Assembly (NCBI GenBank): GCA_002005505.1 | Contig: KV908366.1 | Span: 688,932-731,431 of the forward strand | Length of the DNA: 42,500 nt | Source of the DNA: Botryococcus braunii | Lineage: Eukaryota; Chlorophyta; Trebouxiophyceae | Reading direction: 5' to 3' | Shown here: one piece after another, positions 27,228 to 37,857 of the stretch | Position numbering within the stretch: the first letter of the stretch is position 1 | Layout: each line of letters begins with the position of its first letter | Program-made: the position numbers and the translations under genes | Notes under the pieces: model-generated | What the model was told of the DNA's origin: nothing | The model's database searches: none | The model's input: the letters and a program-made list of their open reading frames with translations, nothing else

Positions 27228-27889
27228 CACCAGCCTTGCATTTTTAGTATTGTCAAAAGCGACACTATTAGAGTAGGTGGGTAAGTCTCAGGTTTTATGG
27301 TTAGTTCTCCGGTGAACCAGGATCCTGGGTGCAGCCAAAACATGGGAGTGCAGTTAGTATCCCATGTATACATATGTTTGGCCCTTAAATTGCATTAAGG
27401 TTGTAGAGGCTGCCAGACCAGCATATGATCCTGAGTCAACAAGACATATTGCATGGAGTTTAATTACTTGCTGGTAGCTTCAAAACTGGTAATGAAGTTG
27501 ACATTCTAGTTTCTGCATTAACATGTGGGTATTCGCAAGTGCAAGGACATATTATACATATGTACGCCTTCGTGGCTAGTTCCTTTAAAGAATAAATTTA
27601 TTTCAAAGCTTCTAGAAGAATAAACTAGTATGCACTCTATACATACCTATGTATCTTGTACAGATCTGCTAGTAATGCTAGCTAGCTAGTTATGGAATAG
27701 GTTAGGTTTAAACTTGGCACCTGCAGCTGGGCCTGCGCAGGTGCATGCAGGTCATCTGATTTGTAATATTAACTGTACATGTACATGTATACAATACGTA
27801 TTCTCATGATCATAAACTTCTACAAATGCTCATTTCTTTACATCTCCGACTATAATAGCTACTGTCCCACTAGTATGAGGCTTCACATG
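27228..27889. other. Non-coding right arm of the CACTA-like element
   Basis: AT-rich sequence with no supported exon, between the last plus-strand stop and the subterminal repeats. A small inverted repeat CACCTGCAGCTGG/CCTGCGCAGGTG lies near 27718-27745. Confidence 0.45.
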
Positions 27890-28326
27890 ATCATCCCACA
27901 CTCGCCTGGGAACTGTTTGGGATCTTCCCATATCAGTCCCACATGGATCCCATACAAATCCCACGTGCTTCCTGGGATCATTGTTGGATGTCCCAGATCA
28001 TTCCCATATCAATCCCACATCGATCCCGTATCAATCCCACATCGATCCCACTCAGTCTGTCCCAGATCGATCCCATAAGAGTCCCACATCGATCCCACAA
28101 ATTCTATCCCACATCATTCCCAGATCGATCCCACCAAAATCCCACATCGATGTGGGATCGGAAATTCCGGTCCCAGAATCGTACACTTTGGTCACACAAT
28201 CCCACATCGATCCCAAATTCAATCCCACATCGATCCCAAATTTTCAGAGTTCAATCCCACATCTATCCCACACTGTGGGATCGTTTTGGGATCGATGTGG
28301 GACTTTTAGCAGCTGGTGGGATCAAT
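27890..28326. repeat. Right subterminal repeat array
   Basis: At least fifteen copies of the TCCCACATCGATCCCA motif, mostly in plus orientation. They switch to inverted orientation from about 28275 to the terminus. A 20-bp palindrome made of two head-to-head motifs lies at 28139-28158. The array is open in one frame (SHIDPTSIPHRSH type) and fuses in frame to copia gag, which is a translation artefact, not a protein. Confidence 0.8.
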
Positions 28327-28362
28327 GTGGGATCAATGTGGGATTATTTCGTTCTCCCAGTG
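28327..28362 (-). repeat. Right terminal inverted repeat of the CACTA-like element
   Basis: Reverse complement of 16616-16651, ending ATTATTTCGTTCTCCCAGTG. The next bases CACACTGG return to copia gag. Confidence 0.93.
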
Positions 28363-28366
28363 CACA

Positions 28367-31300
28367 CTGGAGGGAGCAACCAAGACATCAACCTTGAGTG
28401 GTACAAGGAAATGGAGCAGGGCATTAAGACAGGGGAGACACTCAAGGTCTACCTCTACAGAATGATGGATCTGGCTACAAGTCTCAGAAACAACGCGTTC
28501 ATCCTCTTGGACCACAATGTTGGGGAGCTGATGGTGAAGGGCCTCCCTCCTGTGCTGAGGCTCGAGTCCCTGGAGGTTATGGCAACCGACAAGCCGCCAT
28601 TGGAGCTGATTCAAAGAATCCTGCGCGCCGCAGCCAGCCGTGGGTACAAGGACCCACCTGCAGAGGGAACACCTCAGGCCATGGCAGCTGCAGCAGTGGC
28701 TGGTCCCTCTGGGGGGGTAGCTAGAGCGTCATCAAGCGCTGGAGCTGCACCAGGAGTGGGAGCAGTACCGGGAGTTGGAGCAGCACTACCAGCAAACGAA
28801 CAGCCTCCCGCTGGCCCCTCTGCAACTACTTTTGGTGGCAGGGGGCGTGGACCTGGCAGGGCAAGAAGGCCCAGAGAGGAGCTTACATGCCACTTCTGCA
28901 AGGCAAAGGGCCACTTCATGACTGACTGCGGACGGCTCAGGCAGCTGCAGGCTCTGCATCAAAACATGCAAGCGGCAAGCGTTGGGCCTGCAGCTTACTG
29001 GGGCCAGGGAGGCCCACAGTCGTCTCCTCAAGCCTGGTGGGACCATGGATCTGGCCGGGGTGGCCCGCCTTCATCCGCTTCCAGCCCTGGACCACCTTCA
29101 GCATATAACTATCCAACAAGTCAACACACGTTTCCGGGGTGGCATTTACCACCTCCACCCCCTCCTTCTGGTGAGGCGATGTTTATCTCTCTCAATGTGC
29201 TTGCCCCAACTTCGCATGGAGCTAGCAGCACATCTTGGTTAATAGATAGTGGTGCCTCTGTGCATATAGTCAATGATCTCTCATTGCTCCATAATCCAGT
29301 TATGCATGGACAGCCTCTTCCTCTGCACTTGGCAACCTCAGACGCCAAGGGAGGAATCATTGCATCTGGGTCTGTATGCCTTGTGAATGCAAGGCACGAA
29401 GTATTCTGGCTGCACAATGTGCAGTGTGTTCCTTCTGCGCATACCAACCTCATTTCAGTCACTGGTGCAATTCAGGATGGAGCATCTTTCCTGACTGACA
29501 CTGCAGGTGGTTACACAGCCATGAAGGGACCTGAAGGGTGGTGTGGAGATATCACCCGCGCACGAGGTCTGTTTTTTTTGGAGTTTGTTAGTCCTGTCAG
29601 AGGGCAGCAAGTTGGCTGCAGACATATTGATCACATGGCTGAGGCGTCTCATCTTAGGAAAGGACACGTGTGTAGCGAGAGATCTCTGTGGCATGCTAGG
29701 TTAGGTCATCCTGGTGCCAGCAGCATGCAGAGGTTCTCCAAGGAAGATCTGGTTACAGGAATCAATATCTCCCTTGCTCCCTGCTCTGAGTGCCCCAAGC
29801 ACTGTGAATCGTGTATACAAGGGAAACACTCCAGACCTCCTTTCCCTGTATCTTCCAGGCCTGCACATAACCCACTCGATAGAGTCCATGTGGATACTGT
29901 GGGTCCCATATCACCTCCTGCCATCACAGGTGAACGATATTGGGTCACTGTAGTGGATGAAAGTTCACACCAAGTTGCCTCCCTGCCTGTGAAGTCAAAG
30001 GATTGTATCCCAAAGGCTGTGATAGACCTGCTCCGTTTTTGGCAGACCCAACGAGGCACGGTTGTGAAGTGTGTGAGGACTGACAGGGGTTCAGAGTTCC
30101 TGAACCAGCAATTCAAAGAGTTTTGTGCTCAGCAGGGCACTAAGATGGAGTCCTCAGCGCCCTACACGCCTCAGCAGAATGGGGTGGCGGAGAGGATGAA
30201 TAGGACCCTAAAGGAGCGAACAAGGACTCTGTTGGTCCATGCTGCAGCAGACCCTTCCCTTTGGAAGGAGGCGCTTGAGACAGCTACCCTCCTCTACAAT
30301 GTGGGTCCTACTTCAGGCAGGTCCCTGACCCCCATGGAATTATTCTTTGGTGTCAAACCTGATGTGTCTGTGCTGCGCACGTTTGGCTGTGTAGCCCATG
30401 TGCACATTCCCAGTGGCCAAAGGTCTGTTTTTGGGCCCAAGACCATCCCTGGGATGTTTACTGGTTATTGTCCCCAGTCTAAAGCGTATCGTGTGTACGT
30501 GGGGAATGGAGGGTGGAAGGAGAGTAGGGACGTCAGCTTTATCGAGCACTTGAGGGGGGCTGAGAGAGTGGGTCTATCAAAGGTCCAGCCTGGGTCTGTC
30601 TATGGTTCTAGGATATCACCCCCCCTTGGCAGTGAGAATATGGCAACGCCTCAAGCAATTCCCTCTGCTGCTCCACCCACGTTCTGGGATGAGGAGGATG
30701 ACCATGGAGTGGAGACGCTTTCCACTGGGGCTCCTGGGACCTCTGGACTTTGTGCTGGGGATCAGTCTGGAGACGGGACCATAGCAGCACATGACCAAGG
30801 AACCCCCACCAGCCTGGATTCTACTGTTGGGACCCCAGAACCATCTCAGCACTCGTGGTCGGTGCTTGAGCATATGCAGAATCTGGCCCAGGGGGGTGTA
30901 GAAACTCAATCCCAGGTAGAAAAAATGCAGAAGGTACAAGAGGGGTTGCGAATGCAGGGGAAGTCACAAATTCCCCTTCCTCCAGGGACCACCCTTACAA
31001 GGGAGCAGCGTTATGTACAGCGCGTGGCTAGGAGAGAGCATTCTGACATCCCATTGCATGCCCCTGACCCAGGTCAGGCAATTGTGAGTGAGCCAAACAT
31101 GGTTGGTCTCCCTGATATGCAGGGGCAGGTTGAGACAGTCGAGGCTATGTTCGGTGCAGATGTAAGAGATGAGAGTAGTGGGTTAGACATGCCAGCAGTA
31201 GGGGAAGCTGGTGCCCAATCCCAGTCACTGGCTAGTCATGCTTATGGTGTGCAGGCTGACATTATAGGCGCAGCTCAGGCAAGTCTGGGTAGTGTGCCCA

Positions 31301-31614
31301 AGTGTGAGTCCAGGAGAGAGAGAGAGCTGCTGCTCCCCTCTGCATTGCGGAAGGTGCGAGAATGTAAGGGTGCTGCACATGAGTCCAGTAGTCAAGGAGA
31401 GAGAGAGAGACTTGAGAAGGAATCAGATAATCCCGGCAGTACTGCCCAGTCCCAGCATAAGGTACATAATGTACCTTATTCTGGCAACCAGGGAGAGAGA
31501 GAGAGAGAGAAGGGAACAGCACCAGTAAGGCTGACAGCCCTGCTGCACCACAGCATAAGGTACAGAGTGTACCTTCTGTCAGGTTGGGAAAAGTTCACGT
31601 GCCCTCAAACTTGA
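28367..31614 (+). CDS. gag-pol: gag-protease-integrase of copia element 2 (after the insertion)
   Basis: Continues gag (SNQDINLEWYKEMEQGI). The hinge is followed by a zinc knuckle CHFCKAKGHFMTDC near 28891-28932, protease (SWLIDSGASVHIVND at about 29237), the integrase HHCC domain (LWHARLGHPG ... CSECPKHCESC) and integrase core DRVHVDTVGPI, RTDRGSEF, PQQNGVAERMNRTLKE (D, D, E). An acidic and Ser/Gln-rich linker with GA tracts ends the frame at TGA 31612-31614, one frame away from RT. The open frame extends upstream to 27943 only through transposon repeats. No other lesion is seen from gag to integrase. Confidence 0.92.
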
Positions 31615-33173
31615 GGGAAGCCCAGCGCTCACCTCAGTGGGAGTTTTGGCAGCAGGCAATGCAAGAGGAGATGGAGTCTTTAGACACCCATGAGGTTATG
31701 CAGTATGTGGAAAGACCCCATGGGCAGAAAGTTATCCCTGTTCATTGGATTTTTTCTACAAAAAACGATGCACATGGGAATGTCACTCGGTTTAAAGCAA
31801 GATTGGTTGCCCAGGGTTGCAGACAGATTCCTGGTATAGATGTTGGTGAGGTTTTTGCACCTACCAGCAGCTATGGTGCTAGGAGAGCTGTGCTGGCAGT
31901 GGCTGCCACACAAAATCTTGAGATCCACCAAGTGGATATCAAGACAGCTTTTCTCAATGGAGAGTTGGAGGAAGAGGTCTATGTGACCCAACCACCAGGA
32001 TTTGAGAATGGCAACACGAGAGTTGTGTGCAAGCGCAGGAAGGCACTCTACGGTCTTAAACAAGCCCCACGGGCTTGGCACAAGACCTTGAGCGACAAGT
32101 TGAGCGTGATGGGGTATAGTGTGTGCAAGAGCGACGCTGGGGTATACATCAGGAGGGCCCCTGATGGTAATCTGTCGTTTATTCTTGTTTATGTCGATGA
32201 TCTTCTCATAGTTGCCAGAGTGGTTGCAGAGATTGAGTGGGGGAAAGAGTTATTGAAGAAGGACTTCACCATCCATGATTTGGGAGAGGTGAATGATTTC
32301 CTGGGGTGTCAGGTCCTACGCAATAGAGTTCAGGGCACTATTTCCATGAGTTGCACTCCCAAGATTGATGCTCTTGTGGAGAAGTTTGGCGTTGCTGATG
32401 ATGGGCGTGTGGTTGATACCCCCATGTCCAAGGACTTCGTGGCTAGCAGTAGACCCGAGTCCTCAGATGGTATGTCACATGGGGCTGGTACCCCTCTGCC
32501 ACCTGGTCATCGATACTGCGAGTTAATTGGATCGTTGCTGTACATAGCCAATACGACCCGGCCTGACATTTCTCAGGCTGTTGGAGTGTTGTCAAGGTAT
32601 AGAATGACACCCACTACCTCACACTGGAATGAGGCCATTCGAGTGCTGAAGTACTTGAGAGATACCAGAGAGTTAGCTCTTACTCTGGGTGGAAAGGGCC
32701 CTGAGCTAGAAGGCTATGTTGATGCCGACTATGCTGGGGACCTGGACCACAGGTATTCCACCACTGGCTATGTTCTATCAGTCTATGGTAGTGCCGTGGT
32801 TTGGGGAAGCAAGAAGCAGAGCTCAGTTGCTACCTCAACTGTGCAAGCTGAGTTTATGGCAGCTGGCCATATTGTGAAGGAAGCCAACTGGCTAAGGGGC
32901 TTCTTGGAAGAGATAGGGGCTGCACCTTGGAGGGTCAAAATTTTCTGTGACAACCAAGGATGCATTTCTAATTTACGGAACCCCCTGTATTCCAAATTCA
33001 CAAAGCACGTTGCAGTAAGCTTCCACTACGCTAGGGAAGCTATGGCACTTGGGCAGGTAGATATCCTCTATGTGGAATCTGCTCGCAATGTGGCTGACAT
33101 TATGACCAAGCCACTTGCCAAGCCCGTGTTTGTTGGTCATCGTGATTCACTAGGTTTGAGAAGATACACATAA
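31505..33173 (+). CDS. pol: Reverse transcriptase-RNase H of copia element 2
   Basis: The frame opens within or just after the GA tract at 31493-31510 (KADSPAAPQHKVQSVP, then VRLGKVHVPSNLREAQ) and runs to TAA at 33171. RT motifs: HWIFSTK, RFKARLVAQG, EIHQVDIKTAFLNGEL, ALYGLKQAPRAWH, YVDDLLIVA. RNase H: GYVDADYAGD, STVQAEFMAA, CDNQGCISNL; end ARNVADIMTKPLAKP. It is about as long as element 1's frame. The first ATG in frame is 31584, but the natural product comes from the polyprotein, so a shift of one base at the GA tract is needed. Possible causes are repeat-length mutation or real frameshifting. Confidence 0.9.
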
Positions 33174-33193
33174 AGCATGCAGGCAAGGGGAAG
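33174..33193 (+). promoter_or_regulatory. Polypurine tract of copia element 2
   Basis: AGCATGCAGGCAAGGGGAAG abuts TGTTGAG of the 3' LTR. The core AGGCAAGGGGAAG equals that of element 1. Confidence 0.75.
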
Positions 33194-33887
33194 TGTTGAG
33201 TTCTGAACATTATTATTGAATGCCTTGTGCTTTAAGTGATCTTCATGTGTGCACTATTAGGATATGGGTCCATTGAGAACATAAGGTACCTTGAGACACG
33301 GCAGATTCTGGACGTTTTCGAACATAAGGTACAATCCTATCTAGATCACACGTTTGTCGGATGAACTCTTAAGGCTGCCCCACCGGAGTGAATACCAACT
33401 GGTTGTGAAAGATGCTGGGCATTACCAGATGCTAGTCTTGTCCAACAGTTGTGTGTGACACTCAGCAGACAGTCGTACGGACTGTAGCTGGAGTAACTTC
33501 GTCTATTGACGACCTGTCTGCTTTGTACAGGTACGGTGCGGCAGTGTGTGTTGTATCATTGTTGCTATTGTGAGAGTGAACAAGCTTAGTGTACCCTGTA
33601 GTCACACAAACAGACAAGGGACAGTGACTTCAGGGAGTATAGGCATGTACTTGAACGTAGCCGTCTAGAGCCTTATCTAGTGATTGCTTGATCGGTGCTT
33701 GTGTACAAGATAATGATGTAACGGAACTGGTTGTGAAAGATGCTGGGCATTACCAGATGCTAGCCTTGTCCAACAGTTGTGTGTGACACTCAGCAGACAG
33801 TCGTACGGACTGTAGCTGGAGTAACTTCGTCTATTGACGACCTGTCTGCTTTGTACAGGGAAAGCCGATTGCCCATAACTTTTTACA
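33194..33887 (+). repeat. 3' LTR of copia element 2 (694 bp, expanded)
   Basis: Starts TGTTGAGTTCTG and ends CTTTTTACA before GGTGC. A 134-bp block (from AACTGGTTGTGAAAGATGC to CTTTGTACAG) is present at 33397-33530 and again at 33725-33858. Between them are 194 bp absent from the 5' LTR. The two blocks differ by one base (CTAGTCTTG versus CTAGCCTTG). Confidence 0.92.
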
Positions 33888-33892
33888 GGTGC

Positions 33893-34168
33893 ACCTTGTA
33901 AATGATCTGTCGTTACTACACAACCCTGTCAGGCATGCCCAACCCCTGCCTCTTCACTTGGCCACTTCTGACGCCAAAGGAGGGATAGTTGCAACTGGGT
34001 CTGTGTGTCTGGTCAATGCCAGACAAGAGATGTTTTGGCTGCATAATGTGCAGTGTGTGCCCTCTGCACACACTACTCTTATTTCTGTCACAGGAGCCAT
34101 TCAGGATGGAGCGTCTTTCCTCACTGACAGTGCAGGTGGGTACACAGCCATGAAAGGCCCAGCAGGCT
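33893..34168 (+). pseudogene. Protease segment of copia element 0
   Basis: Resumes exactly where 15449 broke off: HLVNDLSLLHNPVRHAQP, LPLHLATSDAKGGIVATG, MFWLHNVQCVPSAH, then GGYTAMKGPAG, closely matching element 2. It is cut at 34168 by the small LTR element and continues at 35786. Confidence 0.85.
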
Positions 34169-34516
34169 TGTAACACCAGCGGAAGTCACTTAAACAATTA
34201 ACTAATCAATAGGCAATCGAAGTCACTCTCTTAATGATATTATTATAGGTTCGGCAAGGAATGACCCTTCGCCTAGGAATTTCCCTTTATATAGCTCGGC
34301 CTCCAGCCTCGAGCCCTCCGGAAATCCCCTCGAGAGCTCCGCTATGCCTCGGGATTGTCAACCCCGAGGCACCAGAGCCTCGAGACCATCAGGACCTGCC
34401 TGGGGACCCACGCCCGGTTCGGACCACCGATGTACAGCCTCGGTTCTATCGGATTGTTCCGGATCGCTGATCGATACGAGGCCTCGATCCTCGAGCCTAT
34501 CTTCCCGATCGCTACA
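34169..34516 (-). repeat. LTR of the small gypsy-derived element (copy A)
   Basis: TGTAACACCAGCGG to GATCGCTACA on the plus strand. It differs from the copy at 35433-35780 by about two bases (ATTAACTAAT versus ATTAAGTAAT, CTAGGAATT versus CTAGGGATT), so the insertion is recent. Confidence 0.92.
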
Positions 34517-35025
34517 GCTCCTCCCCACCAAGAGGGTTGCCGCCCTCGGCAACTGGAAACAATCATTGGTCTCTGAACGCAGTCCTGATAGAGCTCCACA
34601 CTCGCTCTACAACATTATGCCCGCAGGAAAATCTTCCAAACGCGAGACGGTCAGGGGTTGTGCTCCAGGACTTACCATTGCCCGGGGGACCATTAGCACA
34701 ACCTTAAATATCCACCAATGGCATGTATAGCCATTCTGTACTTACCCTGTAGTGTGCATACAGAAGGTAGCATGCTAGCAACCGTGTCGAATTAGCTCGA
34801 GGGCGTCCCCTTTTGCCAAAACTTCACTTGCATCAGCATCGATGAGAGATTGGTTACTCTCGGCCCAACGGCTATCCCTGCAGTCTATTCAGAGTGCTAG
34901 GTAACTGTCTCTCTGAGCAATTTGGATTAAAAAACGTGGGTAACTGGTCAAGTTACCTCCAGGCCTTCCAGACAGGTGAGTTTCAGGTGCCCCTGTGGCC
35001 CCGGGGATAGCCCCGCGCAGCCTCC

Positions 35026-35343
35026 TCACTGGGTTGGGCGCCCAGTCCTGCCACGTACGCGACCGTGCGCAGACCCTGTCGGCCGAGTCCCTGACTGACT
35101 CCAATATTCATTGACCAAATTCTCACAGTTTTCTAAAATAGCCACAGCTGGTTCCCAGCTGTTATGTTCCTGTGCATATCCCTTCCATTTGATCAGGAAC
35201 TCCATGTTTCGTCCCATGAGTCGGTGTGCCAACACCTTCTCAACATGGTACTCAGGTTCGCCCGCCACGATCTCCGGCAGCGGGGGAGGTTGCACACGAC
35301 CCCCATCAATGTATTTCCTGAGTAAAGAGACGTGGATAAACAC
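35026..35343 (-). pseudogene. Gypsy integrase C-terminus with chromodomain (fragment)
   Basis: HVSLLRKYIDGGRVQPP matches the end of the gypsy integrase at 42447-42500 (HVSLLRLYKDGGRVQPP). Then EYHVEKVLAHRLMGRNMEFL with IKWKGYAQEHNSWEP and LVNEYW is a chromodomain (aromatic cage residues Y, W, W visible). Chromodomains steer chromovirus integration to marked histone H3. The upstream integrase is absent, so this is a captured fragment. Confidence 0.8.
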
Positions 35344-35432
35344 AGAGTTCCCATGTCATTTGTCGAAGGTGAACAAGTGTTATTGGCTACTAAGAATGCT
35401 CAGCCAAAGAATGTGTTGGGAAAGTATCAAGC
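35330..35432 (+). pseudogene. Gypsy integrase segment in opposite orientation (fragment)
   Basis: DKHRVPMSFVEGEQ and VLLATKNAQPKNVLGKYQA match 42255-42340 of the gypsy element (DKHRVSISFGVGDHVLLATK...). It reads on the plus strand, head to head with the minus-strand chromodomain. The junction lies at about 35325-35340, around CACGTGG-like sequence. Confidence 0.75.
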
Positions 35433-35780
35433 TGTAACACCAGCGGAAGTCACTTAAACAATTAAGTAATCAATAGGCAATCGAAGTCACTCTCTTAATG
35501 ATATTATTATAGGTTCGGCAAGGAATGACCCTTCGCCTAGGGATTTCCCTTTATATAGCTCGGCCTCCAGCCTCGAGCCCTCCGGAAATCCCCTCGAGAG
35601 CTCCGCTATGCCTCGGGATTGTCAACCCCGAGGCACCAGAGCCTCGAGACCATCAGGACCTGCCTGGGGACCCACGCCCGGTTCGGACCACCGATGTACA
35701 GCCTCGGTTCTATCGGATTGTTCCGGATCGCTGATCGATACGAGGCCTCGATCCTCGAGCCTATCTTCCCGATCGCTACA
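35433..35780 (-). repeat. LTR of the small gypsy-derived element (copy B)
   Basis: Same 348-bp sequence as 34169-34516, followed by the AGGCT target duplication. Confidence 0.92.
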
Positions 35781-35785
35781 AGGCT

Positions 35786-36798
35786 GGTCTGGTCAGATAG
35801 CCAGAGAGCGAGGGCTGTTTTTTTTAAGAATGGGTGTGTCCAGTTCAGAGGCAGCATGCTGCGCAGCCACAGTCCAGTCCTCATGTTGCCTCGTATCATC
35901 CTAAGAAAGGACACGCGTGTATAGATAGACTACTGTGGCATGCAAGATTGGGTCATCCTGGTGTTAAGAAAATGACAAAATTGGACAACGAAGATCTGGT
36001 AACTGGGATTCATGTGTCCCTTGCTCCATGCTCAGAGTGTTCTACCCAGTGTGAGTCATGCATACAAGGCAAGCATGCTCGCCCCCCCTTTCCAGCTTCA
36101 TCCTGACCTGCAGAGAGTGTGTTAGATCGAGTGCACGTGGATACTGTGGGGCCTATTTCACCAGCTGCCATCACGGGAGAGCGGTTTTGGGTTACTGTGG
36201 TTGATGAAAAATCTCATCCGATAGCTTCCTTGGCAGTGAAGTCGAAAGAAGTCATTCCCAAGGCCCTCATTGAGCTCTTGAAGTACTGGCAGACATTTCA
36301 TGAGAAAGTGGTGAAGTGTGTGAGATCTGATAGAGGGACAGAATTTCTGAATCAGCAGTTCAAAGAATTTTGTGCTCAGCAGGGCACTCAAATGGAGACC
36401 TCAGCTCCATCCACGCCTCAGCAAAATGGACTTGCGGAGCGCATGAATCGGACACTTAAGGAGCGCACAAGGAACCTGTTGGTGCACGCTGCAGCAGATC
36501 CTTCCATGTGGAAGGAGGCACTGGAGTCTGCCACCCTGCTTTACAATGTGGGCCCCACCACAGGCAGGCCTCTGACCCCTACTGAGATGTTCTATGGGGT
36601 AAAGCCTGATGTTGCTTCCTTGCGCACATGGGGCTGTGTGGCACATGTTCACATTCCGCCAGGTCAGTGGTCTGTATTTGGACCAAAGACCATTCCAGGC
36701 ATGTTCACTGGGTATTGCCCACAGTCTAAGGCCTATGGAGTGTACGTAGGCAATGGTGTATGGAAAGAGAGCGGGGACGTTACGTTCTTGAGCATTTG
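35786..36798 (+). pseudogene. Integrase of copia element 0
   Basis: WSGQIARERGLFF continues the protease end. The HHCC zinc domain (LWHARLGHPG ... CSECSTQCESC) and core DRVHVDTVGPI, RSDRGTEF, PQQNGLAERMNRTLKE follow, so D, D and E are all kept. Lesions: a frameshift near 35835-35900, TGA at about 36105 where element 2 has Arg, and a one-base loss at about 36788 that ends the frame after DVTF. Confidence 0.85.
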
Positions 36799-36814
36799 AG
36801 AGGGGGGGAGGGAG

Positions 36815-36894
36815 TGGGTATGTCTAATTAGATTGGGTATATATATATATATATAGATTGGGTATAAATTGATAATTAATTGGGTATGTCTAAT
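36815..36894. repeat. 66-bp AT-rich insertion between direct repeats
   Basis: TGGGTATGTCTAAT stands at 36815-36828 and 36881-36894, with (TA)n and GATTGGGTATA words between. Element 2 has no counterpart. It is a local duplication or a tiny insertion in the linker of element 0. Confidence 0.75.
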
Positions 36895-36908
36895 ACCCAC
36901 CTTATAAG

Positions 36909-37507
36909 GTGCAACCCGGATCTCCTCAATCGCTCTTAGGAGTGTCATCGCATGGTAGGGGAGGCAATTCCAATGTCCCTAGCTCACCAACAGCCATTCC
37001 CGTGAATTTTTGGGAAGCAGAGGATGGCCCAGTGGAGGAGCGCAAGCCCACTGGATCTCCTGCTACCACTGCCAGCTCTCCAGAGGACCACAACAGGCTG
37101 AGGAGTTCAGTCGGACCTGTGGCAGGAGCCCCCAGCAGCGAGGATGGTTCCCCTGCCACACCAGGGACCTCACAGCAGTCCTGGTCAGTGCTGGGACATC
37201 TTCAAAAATTAGCTGGGGGTGGTGCTGAAGCGCAATCGCAACTGGACAAACTGCAGAAGGTGCAGGAGGGGGTCAGATTCAAGGGGAAGTCTCAACATAG
37301 ACTTCCCCCAGGAACCACCCTCACAAGGGATCAGCGCTATGAACAGCGCCAGGCTAGGAGGGACTCAGTAGGGGTCCCCATGCATGACCCTGGCTCAGGC
37401 CAGGTACTTGTGAGTGAGCCACCCTTGGTAGGTCTCCCTGATTTGCAGAGGCAGGTTGAGACAGGGGAGGCTATGCTTGGAGAAGATGTTAGCGAGGAGA
37501 GTAGTGG
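36909..37507 (+). pseudogene. Integrase-RT linker of copia element 0
   Basis: Resumes homology to element 2: SWSVLGHLQKLAGGG, LPPGTTLTRDQRYEQRQARR, LVGLPDLQRQVETGEAMLGE. It ends at EESSG where the gypsy LTR begins (37508). The open frame continues into the LTR by chance up to 37847. Confidence 0.8.
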
Positions 37508-37857
37508 TGTATCGCCAAGGTCTTGGACCGATCGGTGTACAGCGCCGGTGCCCGGTCCTAGTCACCAGCGGACGGTCGATGGGAACGACCGAGGGCCAGC
37601 GTCTGGGACCCCGGCTGGGAAGGACCAACCGTGGGAGGTTCGAGGGGTATCCTCGAACTTCGGAGCAGTGGTGATACACACTTCTGCGGGCCAAGGAACG
37701 TACCCCTTGGCGAAGCCTACCCACTCTATTTATATATGTTCAGAATACTGTACTGAGCCCACGTTTAGCGTTACATCTTTGGTATCGGCGAGTGGTTGCT
37801 CGTGCGCCGTGGGTCTCGGTACAGTAGGGAGTAGGCTCGGTTATTAGCGCTCGAGTC
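37508..37857 (+). repeat. 5' LTR of the gypsy element (right end approximate)
   Basis: TGTATCGCCAAGG starts where copia homology stops. A TATA-like CTATTTATATATG lies at 37725-37737. Length of about 350 bp is close to the 348-bp LTRs of the small element. The boundary before the gag ATG (37858) is inferred, and no standard primer-binding site is evident. Confidence 0.6.

Larger units (their letters stand above)
34169..35780 (-). mobile_element. Non-autonomous LTR element with rearranged gypsy fragments, 1612 bp
   Basis: 348-bp LTRs at 34169-34516 and 35433-35780, flanked by AGGCT (34164-34168, 35781-35785). Read on the minus strand it has a TATA-like CTATATAAAGG in each LTR and a purine tract (GGTGGGGAGGAGC) just before the LTR at 34516, so minus is the likely orientation. 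The 916-bp interior encodes no complete protein. It holds a minus-strand gypsy chromodomain and a plus-strand gypsy integrase tail. It must have been mobilised in trans, probably by a chromovirus such as that at 37508. Confidence 0.85.

Noticed and set aside
27943..28366. Long open frame with SHIDPTSIPHRSH-type repeats, as a repeat protein
   Set aside because: It is the translation of the subterminal DNA repeats of the CACTA-like element and is open in more than one frame. The fusion to copia gag is by chance.
31600..31614. Canonical minus-one slippery heptamer at the end of the element 2 gag-pol frame
   Set aside because: GGGAAAA is present near 31588 but is not in the register needed for a X XXY YYZ slip. 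The frame change more likely lies at the GA tract near 31505.
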